DNA from: Bugulina stolonifera
Taxonomy: Eukaryota; Bryozoa; Gymnolaemata; Cheilostomatida; Bugulidae
Length of the DNA: 64,000 bases
Assembly: GCA_935421135.1 (NCBI GenBank)
Contig: OW285194.1
Coordinates: forward strand, 3,622,876-3,686,875
Direction of reading: 5' to 3'
The notes under the pieces were generated by a model. It saw only the letters and a list, made by a program, of their open reading frames with translations, had not been told where the DNA came from and did not search any database. The number at the start of each line of letters is the position of its first letter. The stretch's first letter is position 1. Below, one piece after another: positions 25,031-36,291 of the stretch. A program made the translations under genes and the position numbers.

Positions 25031-27083
25031 GAGATACCTTACGAGGTTTGAATATGTGACTGAAAATCAAAACACCGATGATCACAATGCTAAGGAAAAC
25101 TGGTAATCTGTACGCTGTGTGACTGTTTTTAGTTGATAAATTTAGTTTAAATGAACATGATTGTGCCCACAGCTCAATTTTGCGGAAGCAATGGATGGCC
25201 GCCTAAAGTAAATTGTGAGCTGGCAGCATGCACTTAAAACTAAGACTAGTTGACGTGCATGTTCTTCTGGAGTCTACTTACTCCTTTTACGGTTAAATAT
25301 AGTTTTCATGCACACAAAATGTATTTATGTAGTAGTTTGAAAACTACACCGTAATCATCTTCTTGTCATTGGCTGACAGCAATTTGAAGTCTCACAAATT
25401 TACAGATTAGAGCATTTTTTTAAATTCAAGGATCAATACAAACTATAACTAATTATTAAGAACACGTCATATTTATATGAATGAAATGTGTTAGCAGTCT
25501 GGGCGACTTACAATGTACACTGTATGTACATGTGGCTGTTTTTTTTAATTTTCAAGTACACGGTGAATATGAACTGCAATTAATGTACTTCAGCAATACT
25601 GATGAATTTAAAACTCTGACAGGTATACATATAAATGGCCCACTGAATAACACTACATGTAATAACACAGTCAAGGTCCAAGCTAATACTACTGAAATAA
25701 ATGCATAATTCTTGGAGTATATTGCAATCATGTTCACTGCATTTGGACATCTAGCTGTGGTATGTGACTTATACTATCCCATATACGACATATACGACAT
25801 ATACGACATGTACGGCATGTACGACATATACGACATGTACGGCATATACGACATATACGACATGGTGTACATGGTGTACATGGTGTACATGGTGTACATG
25901 GTGTACATGGTGTACATGGTGTACATGGTGTACATGGTGTACATGGTGTACAAAAGGGTGTACAACATGGTGTACATGGTGCACGTCATGGTGTACATGG
26001 TGTACATGGTGTACATGGTGTACATGGTGTACATGGTCTACATGGTGTACATGGTGTACATGGTGTACATGGTGTACATGATGTACATGGTGTACATGGT
26101 GTGCATGGTGTACATGGTGTACATGGTGTACATGGTGTACATGGTGTACATGGTGTACATGGTGTACATGGTGTACATGGTGTACATGGTCTACATGGTG
26201 TACATGGTGTACATGGTGTACATGGTGTACATGGTGTACATGGTCTACATGGTGTACATGGTGTACATGGTGTACATGGTGCACATGGTAATTGCATGTG
26301 TTAGGTGATGTCAGTGATCTTCATAATCTGAAGTAAAATCAGTGCACTGTTGAATATAATAAATGTTGCAGATATCCCATAAAAGATCGATTATGGTATT
26401 CTATTTGCTAGGTACTACAGTGTAAATGGGGTGCTGAGATATAGATTTTGAAGGCAAACGTTTACAGAATGTAATCATGGCTTACATGTAGATCATGCAG
26501 GTTATGCGATAACAAACTTAAAGTGAAGGTCATTACTGAACACCACTGGTTTTACTGATAGAGTTTTGTGTGCAGTGCATAGCACACCTGGCTTGTATGA
26601 CACTATATAATTTTTGACATACATGTACAGTATATAAGGAATATCCAGGTAAAACATGAACATGCAGCTGTGCTGGTTGCATTTTATGTTTTCACCAGGA
26701 AACTCATAAGTTGGTGAGAAACACCTTATCAGTGATTGCTACCTAAGTTCCTACCAGAAAGACGCAGTACAATGGAGTACCATCCTCCATAGGGCACAGA
26801 CTGCATTTCAAGATTCATGATTTTGACACTTCATCTTCTAATACAAGTGCCTACCCCCCAACCGTTAAAGAAAGACCGAGCCAGAACTATCTGGGTTAAA
26901 GCAAGTTGCCACCAATATTGGTGAAACTTTTTAAAAATCATCACAGGTTGGTGAATATTATTAATAGAACCAAAGTGGGGACTGTTGTACTCAGCTACTT
27001 TCCAACCTTCTAGTGCTTTCTGTTTTCTGTGTTTGTGGTCACCATTATAAATTAATAGCTAAATAATATGAAATCGGTAATCA
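25031..27083. other. Interval between units 2 and 3
   Basis: Apart from the minisatellite, the interval has no supported gene. The part at 25140-25450 follows the pseudogene finger exon and includes its former 3' flank. The segment 26600-27060 has no recognised content. Confidence 0.4.
25781..26290. repeat. 9-bp minisatellite, about 56 units
   Basis: About nine copies of ATACGACAT and variants (25781-25861) pass directly into about 47 copies of ATGGTGTAC (25862-26290). Rare variants include ATGGTCTAC, ATGATGTAC and a short interruption at 25951-25985. The period is a multiple of three and the unit contains no stop codon in several frames, so long open frames ([18 protein letters not shown]) appear on both strands. 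They are not evidence of a gene. Confidence 0.95.
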
Positions 27084-27229
27084 ACTAGCTTTGAGAAAAG
27101 CAAATATCATACTGCATCATATTTCTCACAATAGTACAGATAATCATATTTTGTTGGAAAGTTTATTTTTTATTTATTTGTCTTCACCAGTTGCTGACAA
27201 ATAATTTCATGCAAATTCTTAGTTTAAAC
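27084..27229 (+). promoter_or_regulatory. Conserved upstream block of the zinc-finger units
   Basis: About 150 bp upstream of exon 1, units 3, 6, 7 and 8 share a block beginning with a variant of AGCTAGCTTTCAAAAAGCAA. Units 3, 4 and 7 also share CTTCACCAGTTGCTGACAAA just before exon 1, and most copies have CTTAGTTTAAACATGACAG across the start. Equivalent positions are about 41811 (unit 6), 50605 (unit 7) and 55231 (unit 8). A relic at about 47908 has no exon 1 behind it. Conservation of non-coding sequence here, stronger than in the introns, suggests a shared core promoter and 5' leader. No clear TATA box is seen. Confidence 0.5.
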
Positions 27230-29927
27230 ATGACAGGTGAGTCATACTAGTGCATATTCTGTAGAATGGAACATTTGCGGTATATTTTGACAGTATTTTA
27301 TAAATACGTATTTATTACACATTGTATAATTATGTGTATGCAACACATGTATAACACCTATTGGTTAGAAAAGCTAGGCCCTACATGTGTTTACATTGTG
27401 TAGTCACACAATGTGTCATGATGATATATGATATATTAAAGGCAACCTATAAAAAGTTCAAATACATGCACATGTATTTGGTAATGTGAGTCACTCTGTT
27501 AACTATCAAGTCACATGCATAAGAGTGTGAAACTTAGTAATAAGCATAGTCTTATAAATTAGGAGCAACCCATGGAGTTGCCTTGTATGTTATTGTTCTC
27601 TGCGGACTTTGTCATAAATGTAAACGACTTTTTTTCACTGACAGAAAATTTTTCCTCTGTACTTTTACATACTCGCTTGTGATAAAATCCATTATTTCTA
27701 TCAATTAAGATAACAAGTACAAGTTATGGCGTCCATGGGTCAGTGAAGAGCAGGTCAATATAGAACTTAGTGATACATCTAATAGAGGATCTATCATGAT
27801 CACGACCACTCATGGTTAGTATCCGTAGTGTAGATAGACACGAAATCTAGTACAGAACAGATCTTCACACGGTTGTGACTGTATTTTCAATAGGCCAGAC
27901 ATTGGTGTTTGACTGGTCTACAGTGTATACTTAATTTCCTGTTTTCCTGGAGATAAAATTTATTAGTACGATCTGATAAAAGTATGCGTATATTGTTGTA
28001 GTGTATCTGTCTGAAAATACATGTACGTGTGCAGTACATATACATTAATTTTCCATTTCCAGCTTCTGCAACATTATACACAACCTCAGTCTGTTAGTCA
28101 GGAAGCACAATCGCAGCGTACCAAAATCAATAATGTAGTTATAATGGTTGACAATAGTTACAAAGCATTAGCTACTGGATAACCTGCAGGTTTTCAACCT
28201 TTATTATACAGAATCACCCTTATTTCATTATTTGTTGCTCACCAGAATAACCCAAGTTATGGCAACTTAGTTTAGATGTGTAGGTTGCATTTTATATTTT
28301 ATTAAATCGTCTTCTCTATGACTATGCTATGATAATGCTTCACATTATAAAGCTTAAATTGTATAACAGTACATTATTATCTATCTAGATGTTATTACGT
28401 GTATGCATCTGTTTGAAGCATATGTTTACTTATTATTCTATTTCCAAGGTCTATTAATGTTCTACAAAATATGGGTTCATCAGTCTGCAGTTATGGGGTG
28501 CAAAATATACCAGCTCAATTTACATGTAGTGTTGTAAATTGCTTTGTTTATTGAACATATTTTGTTGAGCAACCATACATACCATAGTAGCTCCACAGGA
28601 AATTGCCTAATTTACATGTACAATGACAGCATACGAAAACAAAATTATTAGTCAATTAAGTTTACCATGTTTAAATAAATAACCTTTCCTGTGCATCATG
28701 TGGAGATTATACCGAATCACACTAAATTACACTAACATGAGTTTGATACTAGGTGACCTTTTGTAGAATTCGGAAATAGCACTGAATACTCCCTAATGGA
28801 GCGAAATAATGCGGTATCTAGGTCAACTGGCAGCGTTTTTGTTACAGACGGATTCCAGAGTGGTCAGTAGAATTCAAAAAAATGAAATTCATGTCGAATA
28901 TACATTGTATTAGTGCAATATAGATTTTTATGATGTTAGTGCAAATGAATAATTGACAGGTTGGAATTCCCATAAAGCTCCTGTGAGCAGCACTCTACCA
29001 TTGAACCCTGATCCAAATACCCCAAATGTTGGATTGAAAAACAAACTCCTGGAGCGTAGAAATACAATAATGGATATTGGCACAACTGGAAACAGCTTTG
29101 TCCATGGTAACCGTTTTACTCTCTCAGCAGATGGAGGAGGATACACACTCATAGATGGTGAACGTATAGAGGAGAATCATACATGTCCGAGTAGTAACAA
29201 GGAGAGGCTGGTAGATGATGTAAAAGAGAGATTTGACAAGTGTCAACCATTTAATGACATATATTACCAGGATGAGTGTCTAGAAGCCAATATTCCAATA
29301 GCCAAAGAATTCAAGCAACACACCTGTTCCCACTGCAACTACCAATGCTCACAATGGGATGCTTTTAAGCAACATAATAGAACGCATACAGTGAAGAAAT
29401 CACTCACATGTAAAGTGTGTCATTATAGTTTCCAAACAGCGTCGAAGCTTAAGGCACACATGAGAACACATACAGGAGACAAACCATACTTGTGTAAAGC
29501 GTGTAATTATAGATGTGCACAGGCTGCACATCTTAAGGTACACATGAGAACACATACAGGAGAGAGACCATACAAATGTACAGAGTGCAATTATCGAAGT
29601 GCAAGGGCTGGAGATCTCACGGTACACTTGAGAACACATACAGGTGTGAAGCCATACAAATGCACGGAGTGTGATTATCAATGCACAAAGGGACAAAGTC
29701 TCAATCAACATATGAGAACGCATACAGGAGAGAAGCCCTACAAATGTACAGCATGTCATTATAGATGTACACAGGCTGGAAATCTCATGGCGCACTTGAG
29801 AACACATACAGGGGAGAAACCTTACAAGTGTCCAAAGTGTGATTATAGAAGTGCAAAGAAGTGGCCTCTCGATCAACATTTTAGAAAACACAGTACACAA
29901 GTGAAACCATACAAAGGAACAGAATGA
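27209..29927 (+). CDS. Unit 3: intact C2H2 zinc-finger protein with WRPW motif, 7 fingers
   Basis: This is the best complete copy. Exon 1 ends at 27236 (ATGACAG at 27230-27236, with an in-frame upstream ATG at 27209). The other exons are 27710-27814 (DNKYKLWRPWVSEEQVN), 28767-28862 (contains EYSLMERNNAVSRSTGS, then VFVTDGFQSG; donor GTCAGT) and 28960-29927. All joins are phase 1, giving 391 residues from the inner ATG. Residues 70-188 are the family spacer (DIGTTGNSFVHGNRFTLSAD, GYTLIDGERIE). Seven intact C2H2 fingers follow (about 189-383). Contact residues are QDAQ, TSKA, QAHV, RGDV, KQSQ, QGNA and KWPQ. WRPW is the Groucho/TLE-binding tetrapeptide of Hes-type repressors, so the inferred role is a sequence-specific repressor. 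The position of the motif near the N-terminus is unusual. Confidence 0.88.
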
Positions 29928-31794
29928 TAAACTAAATGTTCAAGCATTGACACTCTTATTCAACACCTGGGATTATATCTGCAAAGAATACCTTGCAAGT
30001 GGAAATAAGGGACTATAAATCTGTGTTGGCCTAAAAGTGCACAGTACCATGATACAGGATGTGTATATTATGTTGTTAGCTGTGTGGCTGTCATTGTCTG
30101 ACTTCAGCCTTACAAATCAATTTAGTTTACAATATGTAAATAATGCATGGAATTCCACTCACAATGGTGAGCATAACATGATCATGCCTACAGGTACACT
30201 GCGATCAAGAAGGTCTACAATTAAAATTAAACAATTTCCACGTGTCATATGTGTCAAATTGCTATCAACACTTACAGGTCGTCTTACTCCAGTACAACTT
30301 GTATGTGCATGTATATTTATTTTAGTGTATCTTTATTCAGATTTATTTTTCCCACAAATACTGAATGTGCAATCATTTTGCGTGGAATATCTTTTGTATA
30401 TTATGTATATTATCACAGTTGAGTATTTTAGCACAATAATCTTTACTGATGAACCTAGATTCTGTAATATAACTACCATATACAGGAGCCTCTGTTAGCC
30501 ACTGGTTGCATATGCGATGAATTTAATGTATGTTTCTCTGACTGCTAGGAGACTACAAGATACAGTTTAAGCAAAGCGATGATTCAGCATGCAATTTGTC
30601 AGTTGAAGTGAATGTTTAAACAGACCTAAGCATAATAGAAGGGAGAGGGAGCAAAAGTAGAAAGGCAGGAAAAAGAAATGTGGGATGCAGAGATAGAAAC
30701 GGGAGGGAAGAGGCAATTGTGATTCACGAGAAAGCAGGGGACATGCGAGATGGGTTAAGTGTCTTATGCAGGCAAGCCAGGGGTAGAACTACAATAGATA
30801 GGGAACACCTCATCAAACTAAACTTGGCTGAGAACAGCAGAACACTGGTGTTATTTATAGTATGAATACTTACATCTTGCAATGTATTTTAATGATCATG
30901 TTTGTTTGACATTCATCTTTTCACCAGTCAGAGACTTAGTTCATACCCATGAAAGCACCAATCACTGACACTGGGATCTTGACCCAGGACTCAATATATT
31001 CACTGTACCTAATAGTCTAGCACACTGAGCCAGTGAGCATCTTTCTAGTCCTGATAAATATCTACCTCTAAATTTTGATTTGGCAGTTAACACGATGATC
31101 AATGCAGCAATGCAACATATAAGTGTGAATTCAGACTGAAGCGTTTCGATTGCGGGCCAATATTAATTATAGTGGGCCTTCCAAACTGAAGTAGTGGTGC
31201 TAAGTATATATAAAGGACAGAATCACAATCACCAGTGCCTTAGCTGTTTTATGGTCCATTTGACATGATGCTGCTCTGACCTATTGCTCTTAAGGATTGT
31301 TGTTCCTTTCTACTTGCTCCTCCCGTCTACAAATCGTGAAATGTTTAACTTAAATTAGACACGCCACATTCTGCATGTATGTACATGTACATGTATTTCG
31401 AATGAGATTGCCTGACAAAAACATGACTGCAGCATTAGAGAAAAAGATTAACCTTTGCAACTTGGGAGAGTTGGTGCAGCAGGAAATTACATCTACAAAA
31501 GTGTACATACATGTATAATATGTACATTGAATTGGAGTTGCAGTTATCTTGCCCAATGTCACCACCGTTGCATCTGATAAGGTGGTTACTCACATGTAAA
31601 TAACAATAAAGGAACTTTATTTCTATTCTAATGTATCTCTAGATAGTACTCACGCATAACATCCGCTATCTTAGACCAGAAAGTTCTTCTTTGTAAAAGT
31701 GAATATTTATTTGCATGACAGAATATGCAGCGCACCTACGCGTGTCTACATGTTGTATTTATTTGAAAGAAAAGGAGTCTCTAACTGACTAATA
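29928..31794. other. Interval after unit 3
   Basis: This contains the 3' flank of unit 3. The phrase CATAACATGATCATGCCTAC at about 30174 has a counterpart after unit 8 at about 58789, showing shared 3' sequence. The 153-codon frame at 30037-30498 spans this flank, and I do not regard it as a gene. A purine-rich patch lies at about 30640-30720. Confidence 0.45.
30928..31050 (-). mobile_element. Degenerate tRNA-derived SINE copy
   Basis: On the minus strand this matches the better copies at 34.5-34.9 kb. It has the tail TCTCTGACTGG, a CATGGGTATGAACTAAG segment in place of CATGGATTTGAATCAAG, and a B-box-like GGGTCAAGATCCC. It is older and more diverged than the other two. Confidence 0.6.
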
Positions 31795-33350
31795 ATGATT
31801 GGCAGTGGTATGGTTATACATGTACAAGTACATGTACATGTATCTGTATATTCTGACATGAAGTTTCATAAAATATGCCAAGTAAATGATAGGAGTAGCT
31901 ATTCGGAGAGCACACTCTGTAGCTCTATTTTACAGCACCGAGAGTTGATTTGCTATATCGATGGTTTATTACAATGTACAATTCATGTATGCAAATTTGA
32001 ATATTTCAATGAAAGTAGAACATTTATACATGTATATTGCATATTAATGTTTTGTATTGGATATAGTGTATTAGCAGTAATGGTCAGCAGTCCATGTACA
32101 AGTGCACGCTCATAATATCAAAAATTTTGTACTTTCAAATTTAAATGTAACCAAAGTTTCCTTTTTACTTTCTATCTTGCATTAGAATGTTCCAGGAATT
32201 TCTTAATCATTAGCTATAATTCTCCACTTGACATCTGAACTTTCAGCTTTATTTTGGTGAACAGTAAGAAAGATTTTAGCTCATGTAATATAGAGCTCAT
32301 TGTGAACATTCCAACAGTATATTGAACTGCTGGTTTTTATGATTCATTGCCACGGTGTGTGAGAAAAAATAGAGATCATCTCAGTTTAGTGCAACATGCA
32401 GTCAGCTGCTGCCTATTACGATGAACTATAATACACTATTCCTTGCCTTATAAGGTGTTAGTATTTCAGTAATCTATAAAGGTTGATTTCCACTCAGCAG
32501 GTCCTACCTCCAGGCTACCTGGAGGTGGCCTGGAGTCAACGTGGTTTCAACTTCACAGGCTTTGCCTTCAGCTAGCCTTCCCAGCTACAGCAAGATGCCT
32601 ACATGGGACCTGCAGTGGACCTGCAGTAGACCGGGAAGGCACCTGGAGACGTGTGTTTTTGCTCAATACGTGTAATAAACAAAGTAATGAAAGTGCTATT
32701 ATTATTCAATTACATGTACTTTACAACTGGTGGGTGACCGCAGGTCGTGGTATCCATTCTTCAGGCACAGCCTGCGGTCAATGATTAGCCGCCGGTAAGT
32801 TGAAATTTTTCAACTTACCGGCGGTCAGCTAGAGGTTTTACGGTCTTCTAGCGGCTCTGGTTTCCACACCGCAGGCCTTATTCTACCGGTCAGCCTGCGG
32901 TCAAAAACCGGCTAACTGAAAACCAACCTTTATAATACAGTCATGTAGATGTAATATGTTGATAACCATGCGCACGCACTGCTTAGTACGGCGTAGCGTT
33001 ACAATACATTATACATATTACATGATGTGTGTATAACTGTGACAAATGTCACATGTATCTGGAACTACCAGATTTTAAAAAAGACATGTATCGATTAGTT
33101 TAGAGCTCTACAGTACAAACTATGGTGGCTGATCTAAACAGTAGCCAACTGGTTAGTCCAAGGTTATAAGTTGAAACATTTTGTTGAATCAAAATGTATA
33201 TAAAAATCAGTTCAACAAGTGCCTTAATAAGTTCCTGGTTCATAAATTAAGACCAATTGTAGAATAGCAAAGTCATGATTCGATGAAATTCACTATGACT
33301 TGTGTAAAAATGTAGTTAAAAGTATGCCATGAAACCATTCAATTGGTAGT
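31795..33350 (+). pseudogene. Partial duplicate of the unit 2 5' region
   Basis: Sequence from the exon 1 area of unit 2 onward (about 23080-24290) reappears here in the same order, with drift. Exon 1 is degraded (ATGTCAG has become ATGCCAA at about 31875). The first-intron sequence around CAAATTTGAACATTTAAAT is recognisable, but no WRPW exon is found. The second-intron part (TGGTGTTAGTATTTCAGTAA, then ACTGCTTAGTATGGCGT) is clear at about 32450 and 32980. The finger exon is missing. The duplicate is interrupted by the 452-bp inverted-repeat element at 32479-32930. Confidence 0.7.
32479..32930. mobile_element. 452-bp inverted-repeat element (MITE) with TATA target duplication
   Basis: The termini are AAGGTTGATTTCCACTCAGC on the left and the reverse complement of AAGGTTGGTTTTCAGTTAGC on the right. 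The element is flanked by TATA at 32475-32478 and 32931-32934. The paralogous sequence in unit 2 (about 23830-23850) reads straight through as an unfilled site with a single TATA, which fixes the boundaries. The interior is GC-rich, contains several CCGCAGG/CCTGCGG repeats, and includes a hairpin with perfect 17-base arms (32789-32805 and 32808-32824). No coding capacity is present. Confidence 0.85.
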
Positions 33351-33551
33351 TTGCCTGCTGCTGTGCTGAGCTTCCTGCCAGGCTTCCAAAAGTTTCTGTC
33401 ATAGCTGTATAATTGGCAGCTAGCATTATAATAGCAGTTGACTTCTATCTTAGTGTAGCAATCTTCTCACTCAGGTACAGGTACACATACTATTTTGCTA
33501 GAGAGTTCGTTTTTATTATTTGGTGTTCACCAGTTTCTGGCAGATCATTTC

Positions 33552-36291
33552 ATGCAAATTCTTAGTGTAAACATAACAGGTGAGCAAAACCAGTGTATAT
33601 TCCGTGGAATTGAACATTTGCTGTATTTTGAAAGCAACTGATTTTATTAAATATCATGATTATGAGTATCTAATCTAATATTTTTCAGGTTTTAAAAGTT
33701 ACATGTGGATTTACATGTATCTGCTGCAGTCATACAATAGGCGTTTTCAGAAACTGTACTGGTTCCTATGGGACTAATGCTTGATCTGAAGGGGACTCCC
33801 CTTGTTAACAATAAATATTATAACCAGGCACGCCTAACCTAGCATTATAGCTAGCGTTAGACTGTTGAATAAAATAAATGGTTATTGCTGCACATTCCTA
33901 TTTATAAAGCTTGCCCGTACAGTATACTATTGTGCGATGATGATAAGTTTACTATCACAAGGCAATCTACATTTACATGTAAATGCACATGTACCATGTA
34001 TTTAGTAATGATGGCCACTGTGTGTGTTTGGCTAGGAAGTCACATGCATAACATTTTGTTATTTAGCAATGTTCTTTTATGTGTACATGTACAATGTATA
34101 AAAAACATCTACACAGAACAATAAAATGATTCCATGGGTTGATTACTAAGTTTAAGCATAGTAATCAAACCATGGAATCATTTTTATTGTTCTGTGTAGA
34201 TGTTTTATACATTTTACATGTAAAATAATTTTTTCTGATGTAAATTTCTGTACCTGTAGTTGTCATTGCGTGATTGCGATAAAATGTACTTTTTCTATCA
34301 AATAAGACAGCAAGTTCAAACCATGGCGTCCATGGATCAGTGAAGAGCAGGTTAATAGCCAACTTAATGATACAACCAATGGAGGATACACCATGGCCGC
34401 CTTCACTCGGGGTTAGTATCAATAGTGTAGATGGACAAAAAATGTAGTACACATATATTGTATATAACCATAATTGTTAGGGGGTTTGGCCATTTTCTAT
34501 ATTGTATAATGTATTTTTAGCAAGGAATTTATCTTTGAGCAGTCAGAGACTTGATTCAAATCCATGAAAATACCAGTCCCTGACTGGAGTTTGAACCCGG
34601 AGCCTCTACGGCACCTAATAGCCTAGCACAATGAACAGAACATGCTACCACTACACCAGCTAAGCAGCCATAAAAAGGAAGCTTTGCTGGTGAGCAGTAG
34701 ACATGCTCTGAGCGAACTGCACACGAGGCACCCCTCTTATTATGGCCACATTGCGCCTTAGTGAATGTTAGGGGGTTTGGCCATTTTCTATATATTGTAT
34801 AATGTATTTTTAGCAAGAAATTTATCTTTGAGCAATCAGAGACTTGTTTTAAATCCATGAAAATACCAGTCCCTGGCTGGGGTTTGAACCCAGGGCCTCT
34901 ACGGCACCTAATCGCCCAGCACAGTGAACAGAACATGCTCAAAGATAAATACATTATACAATAATAACGGTTCTTATACATTTCAGTTGTGCATTATATA
35001 GACAAGGTGATCTACTGCAATTATACATCTTTTTCTATTTTCTAAGGGATAAGTTTGAATAGTATCATTGTATAACAGTATAGTATTGCAATGCACTATA
35101 TATCTGTCTACCATGCAACCATAATATTATGTGAGATCGAAACACTAAAGAATAACCTTTTCTGAGAATCATACACATGTAGAGCTGCTAGTGAATTAAA
35201 TAAATAATGCTACATCCATGTTTTTATCACAGACGGATTCCCTAACGGTCAGCATACCTGAATTACTTATACATAGAATTGACATAGAATAGATCAACAT
35301 ATAATATAATATAGGTGATTTTAACGCAAATGAATAATTAACAGATTGGAATTCGCAGAGAGGCCCAGTGAACAGCACTCTATCATTGACCTCTGATCCA
35401 AACATTCCACCCTGTCGATTGGAAAATGAATCTATGCAACATAGGAATATAATGATGGATAAAGACACAATTGGAAGCAGCTATGTCCAGGGTAACCATC
35501 CTACTGTCTCAGCAGATGGAGGAGATAGACTCATTGGTGGTGAAGATATAGAGCAGAGTTATACAGGTACATGTCTGAGTAATGACAAGGGAAATCTGAT
35601 AGACAATACAGGAGAGAGATTCGACAAGGAGCATAAACAATGTAATGGTATGGATCAATCGAAAGAGTGTCTAGAAGAAAATACATGTATCTCAATCACT
35701 GACGAATCCAAGCAATACAACTGTTTACAGTGCAACTACCAATGGGATGATTTTGAGCAACATAATAGAACACATACAGGGAAGAAATCGCTTACCGATA
35801 AAGTGTGTTCTCACAGTTTTAGAACAGCTTCTATACTTAATGCGCACATGAGAACGCAAAAAGGTGAGAAACCATACAGATGCACAGTATGCGATTATGG
35901 CAGTACACTCGCTAAAAATCTTAAGATACACATGAGAACGCATACAGGAGAAAAACCATACAATTGCACAGAATGCGATTATCGGAGTTCACAGGCTGAA
36001 CACCTTAAGGTACACCTAAGAACACATACAGGAGAGAAACCATACAAATGTACTGAGTGTGATTATCGAAGTTCAATAAAACATGCTCTCAATCGACGTA
36101 TGAGAACACATACAGGTGAAAAGCCATACAAATGCACTGAATGTAATTATAGATGTGCAATGGTTGGAAATTTCAAACGACACTTAAGAAGACATACAGG
36201 AGAGAAACCGTACAGGTGTAAATTGTGTGACTATCGATCTACACAGAGTTCAAATCTCAAAACACACATGAAAACACACACACGCACGTGA
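33552..36291 (+). CDS. Unit 4: C2H2 zinc-finger protein with WRPW motif, partly decayed fingers
   Basis: The usual ATGACAG start is ATAACAG here (33573-33579). An upstream ATG at 33552 is in frame and gives MQILSVNIT, so the gene may still be read. Exon 2 (34307-34411) encodes DSKFKPWRPWISEEQVN and is intact. Exon 3 is only a relic near 35217-35243 (FITDGFPN). The last exon, 35345-36291, joins exon 2 in phase, for about 359 residues. The spacer is typical (KDTIGSSYVQGNHPTVSADG). Of seven fingers, numbers 3, 4, 6 and 7 are complete. Finger 1 has lost three residues between its Cys and His pairs. Finger 2 has Asp for a Cys and Gln for a His. Finger 5 has Arg for a His. Its first intron holds an inverted-repeat element and its second holds two SINE copies. 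It may be a functional variant or an early pseudogene. Confidence 0.65.
33736..33932 (-). mobile_element. Inverted-repeat element, copy 1 (shorter)
   Basis: It starts AATAGGCGTTTTCAGAAACT and ends near TATACTATTG. In reverse complement it matches the longer copy at 62088-62352, including the shared phrases CCCCTTCAGATCAAGC and CCAGGCACG. It lies in the first intron of unit 4. It is non-coding. Confidence 0.65.
34476..34945 (-). mobile_element. Two tandem copies of a tRNA-derived SINE
   Basis: On the minus strand the left copy carries an A-box-like TAGCTGGTGTAGTGGTAGCA (complement of about 34643-34662) and a B box GGGTTCAAACTCC (complement of about 34586-34598). These are the internal RNA polymerase III promoter signals of a tRNA-related SINE. 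The flanking phrase TTAGGGGGTTTGGCCATTTT occurs at about 34477 and again at about 34768, so a unit of about 291 bp was duplicated in tandem. The right copy is truncated in its tRNA part after GAACATGCTC. Antisense open frames here are by-products. Confidence 0.75.

Noticed and set aside
25712..26308. Open frames made of VYM, HHV or CTP repeats
   Set aside because: They are by-products of the 9-bp minisatellite, whose unit has no stop codon.
29400..29900. 166-codon minus-strand frame (and similar ones at 52579-53103 and 44771-45121)
   Set aside because: These are antisense shadows of the repeated zinc-finger coding sequence.
30037..30498. 153-codon plus-strand frame after unit 3
   Set aside because: It covers the shared 3' flank and its equivalent in unit 8 is not open in the same way.
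34556..34981. 141-codon minus-strand frame
   Set aside because: It lies across the tandem SINE copies and repeats itself (the PGSNSSQG and PGFKPQPG pieces).
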